Both the position numbers and the translations under genes were made by a program. From the NCBI GenBank assembly GCA_027575805.1, contig JANBPU010000004.1:124001-188000 (forward strand): a stretch of 64,000 nucleotides of DNA, given 5' to 3'. Below the pieces are notes generated by a model that was not told the origin of the DNA, ran no database searches, and saw only the letters and a program-made list of their open reading frames with translations. Positions 1 through 12,759 of the stretch are shown one piece after another (within the stretch, counting starts at the first letter, position 1; every line of letters starts with the position of its first letter). This stretch comes from Mycoemilia scoparia (taxonomy: Eukaryota > Kickxellomycota > Kickxellomycetes > Kickxellales > Kickxellaceae).

Positions 1-758
1 CCAAGCTCATTGCCAGTTGCAAACCTAAAAGACTGCGAGGGATGGGCAGCCACGCAGTTGATAGAAACATCCTTGTTGGAATCGTCGATAAATACAGCTT
101 TGGCTAACTGGGGGTCCCTCCTATCTACGAGTTTTACCTGTCCGCTAGCCATCGATGTAATGCACTGGTTTGGAGAAACCCATGCAATGTCAGTTATGGT
201 CATACTATCGATTTCCTGTAGGCTAGATATGGCCTCGGCTCTCTCCAAGCTGGCAAAGACAATGCTTCCGTCTTCTCCACAGCTCACAACCTCGTAGTCC
301 GTGCCATACGTGGGCCGAACCTTTGCTGCTGTGCACACTGCAGAGGAACCATCAACATATTTATGTGCCTTCCAACTCTTTACTAATTCAAGATTCTTAC
401 TTTGCTTGGTCCCATCCATATCATCATCATAACTGATATCTTGTCTCTCAACGTGGTATACTGAAACTGATCCAAAGCCCGATGCAGTGACAATCTTATC
501 TGGCCCTGCCGTATCGATACAATTGACATCTCCGTTATGTGATGTTGTATAAGTGCTTTCTGCTTGAAATCCACCAATCTTTAAATCTTCCACGATATCT
601 TGGCCTTCTGCCTTCCATAGAGTCAGCTCTTGCTTATCTTCACTTGATCCTGTGATAAAGTATGCATTCGTGTCTGTGTATGCTTGACCAGCCTCTGCAG
701 AGAGCCATTTCAACGCCGTAAGTTTTCTTGATACTGGTTGTACAAAGAAATCTCCCAT
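1..758 (-). CDS. NUP43: Nup43-like WD40 nucleoporin (3' part off the left edge)
   Basis: The frame is open from an ATG at 758 to the left edge, giving about 252 N-terminal residues; the rest lies outside the window. It reads as a WD40 propeller subunit of the Y-shaped (Nup107-160) nuclear pore scaffold. The N-terminal stretch around PVSRKLTALKW, the SHNGDV repeat start, KIVTASGFGSVSVY and the SCGEDGSI motif line up in order with the same blocks of animal Nup43. WD-type GED and DRRD motifs recur at spacing typical of propeller blades. Nup43 is absent from budding yeast but is known in other eukaryotes, so its presence suits an early-diverging fungus. The ATG is the first in frame, and it is divergent from the zinc-finger gene at 1086. 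Another small WD40 protein is the main alternative. Confidence 0.75.
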   Translation of the reverse strand, partial: MGDFFVQPVSRKLTALKWLSAEAGQAYTDTNAYFITGSSEDKQELTLWKAEGQDIVEDLKIGGFQAESTYTTSHNGDVNCIDTAGPDKIVTASGFGSVSVYHVERQDISYDDDMDGTKQSKNLELVKSWKAHKYVDGSSAVCTAAKVRPTYGTDYEVVSCGEDGSIVFASLERAEAISSLQEIDSMTITDIAWVSPNQCITSMASGQVKLVDRRDPQLAKAVFIDDSNKDVSINCVAAHPSQSFRFATGNEL

Positions 759-1085
759 TATGTTTTTTATATGTATCTTGCAACTTGGTTGTTGGTATCC
801 TTTCTCTCTGTATTGTTTATTTGAAGGGATTTTGGCTGTTGTCGAAGTATCAAGTTATAAAGCTTGCTTCCCCTACATTTTTGCTATATAAAAACAAACC
901 TTTATTGAAATAAAAGTATATGGAATTGATGTAGAAGTTATGGGTATCCCAACAAGAAAAACGTCAGAAAAAAATTAAAACCATAACTTTTGAAGCATTG
1001 TATAATGCTTGCAAGAATATTTGAAGATCATTCATTTACGCTTCTTTATCCCAATTCTATTAGCGATCATTTTATATATCTTACA
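759..1085. promoter_or_regulatory. Shared spacer between divergent NUP43-like and ZNHIT3-like genes
   Basis: This 327-base AT-rich spacer separates two divergent start codons and presumably holds both promoters. I see no convincing coding exon or RNA gene; a 61-codon open frame at 728-913 overlaps the NUP43 start antisense and looks random. Confidence 0.5.
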
Positions 1086-1873
1086 ATGCCAGCAAATTGT
1101 CAGATATGCAGCCAAAACCCTAAAAAGTATAAATGTCCGACATGCTTTATACAGTAGTAAGTACCAACTTGACTCATGAAAGCTACTGTGTAAAATATTT
1201 CAACTCAGTATTCATGAGACATTTCTTTATAGCTGCTCTATATCGTGCTTTAAGAAACATAAAGGTAGGAAAATTGACATTATAATTGATAGATATATGG
1301 TTTATTTAACTTTATGACATGATTAATGTGGCAAATTTTCATTATTTTAGAAACACCATGTGAAAAGCCTGATCCTTCTTCACAACAGGAGCTTGAAAAA
1401 GGTACGAATCTATACATGAAAGTTCTTGAATAATTTAAGGAAGCAGCTAGTTTCCTAAAAACGCCGCAATTCATGGATTATTTTTGCCAATTCAATAGGC
1501 AAGATACTTTTAGATATTAAAAAGCAAACGACGTCTCAGCTAAATCTCAATTTTGAAGAAGATGAGGAGGCATATCGACTAGATTCCGAGCATCTTTCTA
1601 AATTAGGTGGGTGGTTATTTTATTACGATTATAATTTCAAATCATTTATATGAATGCCTAATTTATCTGTTACCCGTGTTTTGTTAAATAGACAATTCTA
1701 TGGAACTAAAGCGAACTCTCCAGGATCCAGAGATTCGGGGTATAGTTGAACAGGTTACCAAATCTCCAAATCCTCAAGAAACAATCCACCAAATTCGGAC
1801 ACTAAGCCCAAAATTTGAAGCACTAGCACAGCAATTAATTGAAATAGTAGGTTTTCAACCAAAAACAAAATAG
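1086..1873 (+). CDS. HIT-type zinc-finger protein, ZNHIT3-like
   Basis: Five exons (1086-1156, 1233-1264, 1351-1401, 1514-1606, 1692-1873) join to a 142-residue protein with all frames closing. The N-terminus is a HIT zinc finger: CQIC, then CPTC, then YCSISCFKKHK followed by TPC, a CxxC-CxxC-CxxxC-HxxxC arrangement. The YCS motif is restored only when intron 1 is removed. The C-terminal half is helical and contains LKRTLQDPEIRGIV and IRTLSPKFEALAQQ, like ZNHIT3/Hit1 proteins, which act in box C/D snoRNP assembly with the Rsa1/NUFIP platform. The length fits ZNHIT3 (about 150 residues). Introns have GTAAGT, GTAGG, GTACG and GTGGG donors. It ends 163 bases before the convergent ESA1 stop. Confidence 0.82.
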
Positions 1874-2036
1874 ATAGCATTAGTGCTATATGCAATTACA
1901 TTTGTTATTAATAAAAGATCATTGTACTATGAAGAAGATATGTCACAAAAGAAAAATAAAAGTACGAGGTGGTTCAGTATGTATTTGTGCAATGGATAGG
2001 CAGTTGAGTATAGAAAGGGGGGTAGGTTTATACTTG

Positions 2037-3515
2037 TTAAATATAACGTAGCTCGGCCTGAGTAAATATAGGAGGTGCCCATTTCAAATATTTTGGATCA
2101 ATGGATCTTCTCTTTTTTGCTTTACTTCGTTTATAAGCCTCCAAAACTGCTTCGCTTAAAACTATTGCATGTCTGCCTTTGTAATACCTAATACCATCTA
2201 AGCTCGATAGAGCATGCAAGATATCTTGAGTGGTAAAAGAAGTCATTTTACTAAGCTCCTCTATACTGATTTCTCCGTGATAGTCTACTAGAAGATCAAC
2301 AATAGCTTCACTCCAAAATGCTCGATATCCCAAAAGGCCCAGATCAGACAGTGGCTTTTCTGGTGACCCAAGCCTTCCTTCAATCTTTGAAAGCTCGTAC
2401 GAGAATTGCATCAGCAACCGTCCGTATCCGTGTCTTTGATATTGGGGCAATGTAAGGATACAAGCAAGATTGTAATTTTCCGCAGATTCCTTTTCTTTGC
2501 TGAAATATCCAATAATATGGCAACCATGGTCATCGTTTTTGGTAAGTATGTAGAAAAGGAATGGGTCGACATCATAATACAATGTTTTGTGGTCAAGGAA
2601 GCACTTTGACAACAAACAAAGGTTTCGACAATAGCTTTTCTGCCTTCTACCATCGATTTCAAAAAATGATATTTCGTCCTTTCGGTAGATCTCATTTCCT
2701 GGTGGATACAAAAGGTCACAATACCTTTGTCTGTGTCTTTCGATCTGCTTTTTTGATCCAAAGTATGCAAGGCAGAATTCACAAATATATAGCACCGGGC
2801 TGTTTGTCAATTCTGCGGGGTATGGCGAAAAGTACCATGGCTCCACCTCAAATTCTCCCATATATATTAGGTTAAGATTCTTCATACGTGCGACTTCACT
2901 CGTACATTGTGTCATGGATCCCTGTGTCCGGAGCTTTTCTATCTCCTTCTCCTTTGAATAGCCATTGGATCCTTGCCTTGGCGCAGTATATGCCGAGTCG
3001 TCATGTTGGATTGTTGTTTCGGTTGGCGCTGGCGAATCTGCACGACTAGGTGTTCCAGCACGCGACAGGCTGGCATCACGGCGCTGCGATTGTTTCCGCT
3101 TCTGCAATCTATTTGGCGTTGGCGTTGCTGCGCCTCCTGGTCCTGCACCGGTTTTTATTTTCTTTGATTTTGGAAATTCAACAGGTTTGCTTAGATTTAA
3201 CCGTGAATCGGTTATCCATTCATCCAATCTTTTGTTGAACTCTACATAGTGTACGTAAAATTCAAAGACTTGCTTTTCTTCATCAACATTGTCAAGAGTT
3301 GGTCTGCTCTCTTCTGAAGTGTGCTGGACACGGGAGCGCTGTTGTGCATTTCTGATTGATAAAATTTCGGCCTGCCTGATCTCTCCATCCTTTTCAACAA
3401 ACACTTTGCATCCAATAACCAATTGTAGTGGTGACTTTATCACAGATGACGAGCTAGATCCATCTGCTTGGATTTTTGGTGTTTCTGATCCACTATTTGA
3501 ATTCGCTCTTCCCAT
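2037..3515 (-). CDS. ESA1: MYST histone acetyltransferase Esa1/Tip60 (NuA4 catalytic subunit)
   Basis: Single-exon gene of 492 residues. Order: a low-complexity Ser tail, a chromo-barrel domain (about 32-110, ending VHYVEFNKRLDEWI), a Lys/Arg-rich linker, a C2HC zinc finger (C245, C248, H261, C266) and the MYST fold. Visible active-site residues are Lys310 in HKTLYYDVDPF (the conserved autoacetylated lysine), Cys352 in LACIL, the acetyl-CoA loop QRHGYG (360-365) and the general base Glu374 in SYELSK. The family acetylates nucleosomal H4/H2A in the NuA4 complex. Chromo barrel plus MYST, with no PHD finger, points to Esa1/Tip60 rather than Sas2 or Sas3. The length is near that of Esa1 (445) and Tip60 (513). 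It is transcribed toward ZNHIT3 and shares a strand with the methyltransferase upstream. Confidence 0.96.
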   Translation of the reverse strand: MGRANSNSGSETPKIQADGSSSSSVIKSPLQLVIGCKVFVEKDGEIRQAEILSIRNAQQRSRVQHTSEESRPTLDNVDEEKQVFEFYVHYVEFNKRLDEWITDSRLNLSKPVEFPKSKKIKTGAGPGGAATPTPNRLQKRKQSQRRDASLSRAGTPSRADSPAPTETTIQHDDSAYTAPRQGSNGYSKEKEIEKLRTQGSMTQCTSEVARMKNLNLIYMGEFEVEPWYFSPYPAELTNSPVLYICEFCLAYFGSKKQIERHRQRYCDLLYPPGNEIYRKDEISFFEIDGRRQKSYCRNLCLLSKCFLDHKTLYYDVDPFLFYILTKNDDHGCHIIGYFSKEKESAENYNLACILTLPQYQRHGYGRLLMQFSYELSKIEGRLGSPEKPLSDLGLLGYRAFWSEAIVDLLVDYHGEISIEELSKMTSFTTQDILHALSSLDGIRYYKGRHAIVLSEAVLEAYKRSKAKKRRSIDPKYLKWAPPIFTQAELRYI

Positions 3516-3869
3516 CTTATTGTTTAGATACGTATGAAAGTGAAATGATGTTTGTTTTGTGATTTAAACATAAACAATGTATAAAGTAAATTCTATTTTG
3601 AAATGATGACTGATCCAAAATGATTATGGGTTTGAGCTTTAAAACAATAGCCTGCTGGTTGCTTTTATTAGAAAAATAAATCTGTACACACATGCATAAA
3701 TTTATATGGTTTATTGGCTTTTTGCAGGTAATACAAAGTTCCAAGTTGTCTTGCAAATATGAAAAACGCATGAAGAATAGCGGCTCAGACTTTTTTACAA
3801 TGGGGGCATTCTTTTTTCTATTATTCAGACCTAGAAACCTAACTCCTAAGCTGTTTTTGGTCATCAACT

Positions 3870-5237
3870 CTAATACTTTATTCCTATCACATATGCTATA
3901 TTGAACAAGTAGCCAGAAACCATTTGATTAGATAAAATAACTTCAGTGTTGAAGAGCAACAATTTTTTCTATCTATTACTTACCATTGAATATCTCTGGC
4001 ATAGGCATACTGCCTTTAAGCTCCACAAAGCCTTCTAGTTGATTGCTACCTTGTTGGGTGGCTGGAGGTGATCCATTCGATTTTCCACGCTTTGACTTTT
4101 TATCACGTTTATTTCGTTCTTGCTTGTGAGTGTCAGAGCTGCCTGATTCATATCCTCCATTGCCTGAGCTTTCATCTTCGCTGTCATCTTTCTTTTCAAC
4201 CGGCATCCAGATGCTAACTGCTTTGAATCCAGATTCAAGCATTGCTTCTTTAAGTTCAAAGGGTGTGTAAACTCGGAATGTGTATGCAAATGCATCTTTT
4301 AGATGAGTCCCATCAGCCATTCGATAGCTAATTGACAGCTGGGCAGTATTTGTTGCCAAATCAAAGTTTTTCTGCTCAAATTTGTACTATCATGTATAAT
4401 CGTTGCATTCGAGAATAAAATTGGTTAATTTCAAGTACAGTGTCACTTATTATTCTGCTATGCTTGACTTCTTACCCTAAAATCAGAAAACTCTCGTATT
4501 GTCACATTGTTGGAACTGTATGAGTCCATTCCACCAAATATATCACAGACGAGGATTCCAAAATCTTCAAGGTTGTTGTAGCTGTGTTTCAGGTATCGTA
4601 TTAAATCAGCCCTTTTGTGGTAGAAACCCATGCTGTAATTCAAAGACGCAATGATATCGACTGGTGGGACTTCAAATTTCCCACCTCCAATTGATCTAGC
4701 CCATGCTCCTCTTTTTCTATCGTCATCATCATAATCGTCATCATTATTGTTCTTAGGCCAATCTCTTGATGCAAAGGCCTTTGAAACATCTGCAGTAACA
4801 AGAGTAATGCGGTCACCTTGGTCCAGCCTGCGCTTTGGCAATGTCTTTTCTAAGCCATAGTTGATGACTTCTGGGTCAATATCAACACCAATGCCCCACC
4901 TCTTACAGTCGTGGCTAACCCACTCAGCACATAAGGCCGCTGTACCACAAAAGTCCTCACGGAGGCTCAGGGCATACGGGCGGGATCTATCCTCATCAAC
5001 ATCGCTGGGCTTATACTGGTATGCCAATCTGCGGTACAATGTTTCAAGGTTCCGTACCTCTTTCTTTGGAGTTTGGACCGACTGCTCGTATAGATCATGC
5101 TTGTCTATCTTCTTGGCCTGTGTGGTTGATGGGGTGTCCTTTTCTTCACTACTTGGAGATGGTTTCAGCCACTGGGATGGCCCCTTTGGCTGACGATCAG
5201 CACCCTTAGCTTGACCCTTAGACTTTTTGTTTTTCAT
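3870..5237 (-). CDS. Class I SAM-dependent methyltransferase
   Basis: Three exons (4476-5237, 3984-4386, 3870-3895) give 396 residues; frames close exactly. After a basic N-terminal tail rich in Lys, Pro and Ser (1-60), the Rossmann core contains LREDFCGTAALCAEWV (about 92-107), a SAM-binding motif I, then GIGVDIDPEVI (acidic motif II), LVTADVS and DIIASLNYSMGFY. The FNAYVIGIKY-like C-terminus appears only if the last 26-base exon is used, and it resembles the end of this methyltransferase family in bacteria and plants, supporting that splice. A charged insert (DDSEDES to RDKKSKRGK) interrupts the C-terminal third. The substrate is not evident; I cannot assign RNA, protein or small-molecule specificity. 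An Asp/Asn run (NNNDDDYDDDD) is probably a surface loop. Confidence 0.82.
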
Positions 5238-5677
5238 TTCTATTAATAACAGTTTATGATGATGACGACAACAACAACTCTAACCACAAATGCTAATTAT
5301 TTGAAGGAAATGGTAAGAAAGAAATGCAAATTGATAAGAAGCGGTAATTCTCTACAACTTTGGTTTTAAGGGGTAGCATCTGTTGTTGGAAACTTCTCCA
5401 TGTTTCCAGCTTATAGTTCCATCTCTGCTGTTTATTCTACATCAAAGTGGTGATCCTCCACTCAATTTCGGCTCATTTTCCTTATAAGGAGATATTTTTG
5501 ATTATAAAATGCATAAATCATCGTACATTGATCATGTTATTAATGTCTTGATCAAATTAAGGCCAATGAGGTCATTATAGTTATATTCAAGTGGATCTCT
5601 TTTCGAGTTGGAGTTTGTGCATAGTTCTTCCCATTAGTGTTTTATAACATAGATTTCAAAGAATTATACTTTATAGA
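5238..5677. promoter_or_regulatory. Spacer between divergent methyltransferase and TRM732-like genes
   Basis: A 440-base AT-rich region between two divergent ATGs. No exon, RNA gene or repeat is apparent. It presumably contains both promoters and 5' leaders. Confidence 0.5.
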
Positions 5678-8600
5678 ATGGGAAGACTAACAAAAAACAA
5701 GGCCTTAAGAAAGACTCAAAGATACCCGGTCACTATTCCAACAACCTGGGAATCAGTCCTTGAGCCATTTACTCGTCCATTTTCAAATGCAAAATTGGAA
5801 TATAACGATTCAAAGCTTGCGCCAGCAATTCCTTTGGAGCGCTTCAAAGTGCTGGAGCTCACAAACGACAAAAGCTGGCCAAAAGAACCACAGTCTGTGA
5901 ACGAGTACATGTTTCTCGCTATTAAACAGTTCTCAAAGCTATCAAGGACCGGGACCGCTACTTGGGATCAGCAATCAAAATGTGTAAAAGACATTGGTAA
6001 GATATGCAGGAAATCAATCTACTACAAATAATTCATGATGCTCATGTATGTGATCTTGCAGCTCGAGTATTTTAACTGAAAATATGTACTTTTTATTAAA
6101 GAAAAATGCCTAGAAAGAGCCAGGAAGATATGGGACGATAAAAACTGTAATTTGGCGAACCAAATATTAAAAAAAGTAGTAATACCACTGACCTGCCAGA
6201 TGTACTTGGTAGCCATTGAGCCCATGGCCCACCGATTTCTGCTTGCTGTACTAAAAAATATTCAAATTTTGGATACATCAGAACTGGCGAATCAGTTAGA
6301 TAACTTTATCAAAGAATGTATCCGTTCAAGTAGAAATTCAGAAACCACAACAGATCTTCCAGAATATGTTGAGATTTTCCAACAAGGTTCATTACAACAG
6401 CAGTCACAAATGTTCCACTCGCTTTTCAGTAACGAAGTTGGGAGCTATGCCCTATCAAAGCATGCAGCAGATATCATGGTATTCATCATTGAAAAACTAC
6501 AGCTGGTAGTTGAAAAGCTTAACAAAATTGGCCACAAATCCAAGCATGTATCTGATAGAGGCAACTCAGAAAAACCAGGAACCATGGCCATTCTTGCATA
6601 TCAAGATGACTGTATGCAAGCTATTCGGTGCCTATTCAGATATTTCCATGAGCCTGGAAAATTGGGCCAAATTCTTGAAAGATCTGTAGCGAATGTGCAT
6701 CAAGATCAGAAGAGCATTTTCTTTAAAACCATTCGGCTGTTCTATGTACTCTTGTGGGACATATTAAATAACTCATCCTTACCATTGGAGCCTCGTCAAA
6801 TCGCGGCAATGTGTATAATTGCATTCTTGGATGATACTAGCCAGCCGCCGCTGCATAGAGCAAAGAAAATTTGTTCCAAACTTCTTGGCAAAGATTTTAT
6901 AGATGGCTTGTCTGGATCCAAATCAACAGACGATCAGACTTCTGGTGCGGCTTCCAAGCTGCCAAATGAGTGGGTGTTAAGTGAAGAGGAAGACAAAAAT
7001 TACAGCCTTGATCTTTCGGATTCAATAGCTCTTCTGTGCCTATCTCGTGCTACTGTATGCCATGCCAAGACAGAAACGCTTCTGTGTGTTCTTCAATCTG
7101 AAAAGTGTGGTAACATGGAGCCAAGACTTCTCCATGAGCTTATTTTTACAAATATAGCCTCCGTCTGTGGCCGTCTCCAGCTTTCACCTTCAGTCAAGGT
7201 TCTGGCCTTCGATTCGATGGCGCTGTGGCAAAGATTCACAACAAGGCTTCTACTTTCAGCCATCTTTTTCAATTCAAAAGACAACAAACATAGCAAGGAT
7301 ACTCAAATAGACGTCGCGCTCTATACATCTGAAGAACTAATTGAGTTACAATCAGCTGAAGACGTGGACCTTATTCTTGAACTTTGCCATCGTATAATGG
7401 CATTCCAGTCAGAGAGGATTCTCGGGTACCTTGTTGGGTTCTGGGAAGATCCTATGGATGCGGTCCAAAGCCAAACCAAGGCGGTCTTTGAATCACTATT
7501 GAGCCTCGGTTCACTGATAAATCATACGAATATGGCCAAGGATGGGACCACATTCAACGAAAAGGTTTTGGAGCATGTTCTTTCATTGGATTGGGGCAGA
7601 AAGATAAAGTATTCGCTTCTAGCAGTTCTATGCTCTCGCTTAGGGGCAAACGTGCTTGTAAAGAATCAAAGGGATATTATTGAGAGATGTCTTGGAAATA
7701 TGTCTGAAGTGATGCTGGCACCGAGAATAGCCCTATTCTTGGAGGCATATATAGCGCATCAGAAAAAGGAGATTGAAGAGATTAAAGATACACAGGACAT
7801 GAAAGATAGTGAAGCAGAATACGTTGAGAGATGGGCTGTAGCTCTATCATCGGCTATGCTGACAGGAAATGGACCTCAGTTCCGGATGCTCGAACGACAC
7901 ATTATTCCTCTGGTGCTCCGGGTTTTCCCAAGTATCATGCACTTGCTTATAGAAACATTTACAGCAAATGTTACTGAAGCCTCCGATTATCTTCTTCATC
8001 AGCACGCATTGATAACCATACTTTATAGTATTCGTCGCCTAAATATCATGACTTTGGATATGATATTTGAAAGTACAGAAAAGTCCTATGGAATTGACCT
8101 CATGAGTATCCTCAAGCAGGCCGTGAATATTCCAAGCTGGGAAGCCAGGGCCAACCTTCTTGGACTATTGTGTGAATCCAAAAAGCTAACGATTCCCATC
8201 TCGCCGTTGGAGGCTGAACTGCTTGAAGCAATTCTTGTTGCCTCAACCAATCCTCCTTCAGCTGATTACCGACAACGTCAATATTCTGCACTGATACGTC
8301 TATCCACAAGAATGGTTGCATCTTCGTCTCAATTATCCAAGATCATTGATTCTAGGAAACCGCAAAAGGAGCGTGATGAAGCAAAAGAAACAGTCGATAG
8401 AACCCACCAGATTATTAAGCGGTGGTTGGATTTGGCGATTAAATGTCTTCACCCAAGTGCTGGATTTGCTACTGTAGCTAATGGGCTCTCCTGGCTAGAT
8501 ATTATAGTTCAGCACTTTGACCCCTCTAGGCCACTTCTCACTATACATGTTGCTATTCCATTTGACGTTGGGCTCAGCGATCAAGAGCTGATCCAGTCCT

Positions 8601-11600
8601 TGCTGTATGTTCTATTGGATCACAAGTATGAAGCCAATTGTTGCTCGGCCTTTGACCTGTTGATGAGGTGGCCGATCAGTCCACCAGGGTCGGACAAGTC
8701 TGATACCAGCAAGCACTTTACTGATACGATGTTGATATCAAATCTTATTGATCGTGGCTTACAAAAGGTCAATAGTGCTCGTGCCGATGATAGTAGCAGT
8801 GGCTCAATGGTATTGCAGTGGATTTTCAAGCGGTTCGTTCTTTCTGAAGGCATCCACATTACTTTCCCTAACAGATATTCAATATTATCGCCATCGGAAA
8901 GTGAAAACCAAAATCCAGTGCTGAAATTCGTGATGGGCATTCTTGCCCTGGTCGAAAGGTCATTAGAGAAAGCCAAAATCAATCTCCTTGATGCTTCTAG
9001 AAACTACCCTATACATGGTCTTCTTTCGATCCTGTGCAACATCATTGAAGAGATAGATTTTACATCTAAAGCTATACAAAACTGCACAGAAGAGTGGAAG
9101 TCTTTGCTAGACAGGATGCTTTCAGTAACTGAAGAGGCATCCAATTTGGTAATGGAGGTTCTTACTAACCCATCTCCTGAGGGAAATGTTCCTTCTTCCT
9201 TCCGCGAAATGGAAACTAAAATCGACGAGATACTGAAGGGCAAGGATGAGTTTGGTGATAATAGCGAAGATCCTGAACTGGATGACATAAACGATATTGG
9301 CGATGACGTGGATATATCTGGTTTAGAGGGTGCAATTGGCCCAAAGCACCAGATTATTTTGTCTTACTGTTGGAGAGTTGTAAAGGAATATGCTGCTCTT
9401 TTGTGCATTGCCACCACGCATCCACCATCAGATGACTATCAAGAACTTCCTGGATCTGGTAAGATCATGAGCAGTGGAAAGGGATCCAAAGGGGTTAGTC
9501 CAATAGTTAGATCAGAGAAAATTGTCTGGGCTGGAAAGCGCTTGCAAACATTGCTGACATCGATTCGTCACCGTGGTGCATTTATGGCCGTATTTCCATG
9601 GTTCACCAGAGTATGTGAAAGGTTGTGGAGCTCGCCTAAAAGCGAACTCAACAGCTGCCTAGTGGATTGGCTTGCTCAATGCTTAGACACGATCCACATT
9701 GGCGATGTATCCGTGACAAGACGTAGCGCTGGCTGGCCGCTTTTCCTTCTTGGCATAATATCTTGTAGCAAGGGAGCAACAAACAAATTTCTTTGTGGTG
9801 TAATGAATAACCTCTTTGTTATTATCAAAACTCCAGTCGCCACTTCTCATTCACAATCACAGAAAAAGGATACAGAAAAACCCGTACCGGATGGTACCAC
9901 AGATCTGCCACAAGTTCATGCTATAAACATGTTAAGAGTATTAGTTGATGACAAAACTATTGCTTCAGATGTACTTCCGTTCATTGAAAAGATATTTGTG
10001 CTAACTATTGAGGGACTTTGTTCACCACTTTGGGCTATTCGCAACGCATCTGGACTCCTATTTGCAAGCTTGTTGCGCAGGATATTTGGCAACAAAAAGA
10101 CAAGGGATGAGACCTCTCAGATAAATGGAATTACTGGTAGAGAGCTTTTCACTAGATTCCCTGGTTTGCATCCTTATTTGATGAACCAGCTTGAGGATGC
10201 CGTGGGAATGATGTATCAAGAGGTTGACGATGACAGCTCACTAGTCAATCTTATGCATCCTGCGTTATACCCTTGTTTGGTTTTGCTGTCTAGGCTACAA
10301 CCCTCAATACTGGATGACTATACCGAAGAAAATAGCACACGAGCATCAAGATTGCTTGATAACACTGATTTTGAGCCAAAGATTTCCTCCAGTGTCACAG
10401 AGTCCATTGCTCTTCCTACAAATCTAGATTTAGAAGTCAATACCAACGTCAATGAGAGAAACACGACAATCCACACCACAACTGCATCGACTTCTCTTTC
10501 CATGTTTAATTTTGTCGAGCTGGTAGAGGCCTGCTCTGTTGGTCCTATCTACAAGACTCGCGAGATGGCAGCCAGAGCATTTGCACCCCTTATAAATTCT
10601 TCTCAAATGCCAGGCGTCGCGGCCTATCTTCTCAAAGATCTCGAGGAGCCAGATGCTTCGTACAATATAAAACATGGTCGCCTTTGTCAGGCCTATTCTC
10701 TGTTGTATGTACACATGCAAAGCAACAAGAACGAGGACCTGCGTATCCAGGTCATCCTCAAAGTTGCTCCAGTTATTAGTGCACTGTGGGATGCCATGCT
10801 CTTTGAATGCCACAACGACATTGTGCGAGCACTGTACTTCAAGATTGTTAGAGAATTCTTCTGCGACGATTCCTGGTGGAGGGTCAACAACGGAAATGTC
10901 ACCCCATACCTAGCCGATCTAATTCGCTCAACCATACATTCTTTCCAACGCAAAATGGCAAAATCTCTCCTTGTTTCTGGTCTATCCGAAAAGCCATCCA
11001 GCAGTCTACACATTCCAGGTAGCTACCTGACAATGCGTGAGCTGAATTCCATAATACTTGGACTTTTGGGAGAATCAAAAGTCCCAATGCTTATTGTTGA
11101 CTCATCCAGTATGCTTAAAAAGGCCTGTTGTCCAGCAGAAGCACTGGAGATTGACATTTGGGGCAAAATCAGAAGTTCACTAACAAACGATGTCTTTTAC
11201 GAATCCAAATTGGATACTATCAGTTGGTTGAAAGAGAACTTGGACCACATAATCACCTTCCCCACTGATATTTTCAGTATCGGCCGCCTCAGATCGACTC
11301 TTGTTTTCATTACCTTCCCTGAATCTGTAGATTCGAGTTGCAGATCAAAAAATCCAGACCCCGTATTGAAGAGTGCAAGTATTGATCTGCTTACAGAAAT
11401 CAATAACAAGTTTACATCAGATAAAATTGACGGCTTGAACAATTATCCAGTACAAAGTATCCACAAACATTGGGGGGATGTGCTCTCACAGATCCAGAAC
11501 ACCAGATCATTGTCTGTGTCTCGCTCTCTCATCAGATACTCTTCGTCTCTAGTTTCGTTCTTGTGTGCGGACATCTCCAAATTTGGGAAGTATGAAGAGG

Positions 11601-12634
11601 TATCTATTTCCGATGAAGATGTTTCCATTTTAGAGAAGACTGGATCGAATATTAGCAAATGGGTCAAGGTCATATCCAGTTTCACCAAACCCAATGCTGA
11701 GGCATCGTATCGTGAGGCCGCTTGTCAAGCGATAAAAACCATCACCACGGTTTTGAAGGATACTGTCTTCAGCAAGTCAAACACTGGACTGTCAAACCAA
11801 GTGGATAGGGACATTGCTTCAGTGCACACTCAGGTCATGCTCAGTTTACTAGACCTACTACAGGACGATAACCAGAGTGTTCGTGAAACAGCCGAAGAAA
11901 TAGTATATGTTCAGACCGATACTCACATCTCATCAGATCGTGGTGCAGAGGTGCTAATAGAAAATGCTGTCAATAGCCTCCACACATCAAACTACAACTT
12001 GATCTCTGCATTTACTGAAAGACTCCTTGGTGAAAAAACATTTGATCATATCAATGTAACGCTGACCAGCAAAAGCTCCAAACTATTTTTGCACGAAAAG
12101 GAGAACGTATATAAAGACGAATGGCATGAGTTGCAACTGTACGCGTTTGGTCTCATTTGCGCCATAGAAACGGCCCGCAAACATCAAGCTTATACCCAAG
12201 ATACAGTTTTAGGGCTTGTAAGCACTTCAGAAAAATGTCTAGAGCACATTGAAAGACTCGCTAAGACACTTGACTCTGGTATGAGAATAAATTACCAGCC
12301 AGATATGTTTATAGCCACACAATGTTGGCTGTTATTCATAGCAGTCTATTTATGTAGTCTATCCCACCAAGCACCGACTATAGATCCGGATTTAAATAAA
12401 AGAATTTTGGATCGAACTGTCGTAGCATGCAAAGCACTCTTGGATAAGACCAAAAGAACAGAATTCAATGGCTTCAATCACCCAATAGTCAACAGGTCTT
12501 TAACAGCAATAATCTCGGCTGCCAAGGCCCTGTCATCAAACAAGAGTGACAGCTTTGCTGAAATATCTTCAGAACTCGTACCAACAATGTTCCCACACTT
12601 GAGCTTGTCTTGCCATAGATTAGAAAAACCATAA
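5678..12634 (+). CDS. TRM732: THADA/Trm732-family HEAT-repeat protein
   Basis: Two exons (5678-5996, 6102-12634) encode 2,283 residues. Exon 1 supplies MGRLTKNKALRKTQRYPVT and ends in phase 1; the junction restores KDIEKCLERARKIW. The DUF2428 core lies near residue 1415: LWAIRNASGLLFASLLRRIFG followed by GRELFTRFPGLHPYLMNQL, the signature of THADA/Trm732. The rest is a long helical (HEAT/ARM-like) solenoid. Yeast Trm732 partners the methyltransferase Trm7 for 2'-O-methylation of tRNA anticodon-loop position 32; animal THADA is linked to ER calcium and metabolism. An acidic insert (DNSEDPELDDINDIGDDVD) sits near 1160. Length is larger than Trm732 (about 1,420) and nearer animal THADA (about 1,950). 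Taking translation to begin at 6152 would miss exon 1 and use a TTG. Confidence 0.9.
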
Positions 12635-12759
12635 AACTTTATTTAGACATTCTAGCACACCATACTTCCTTCTTAGATTATTTATTTCTAACTACAGTTG
12701 CCGCTTAATACAATCATCAAATATTTATCCCTTTAATAGCCAGTCTATGTAGATTTATT

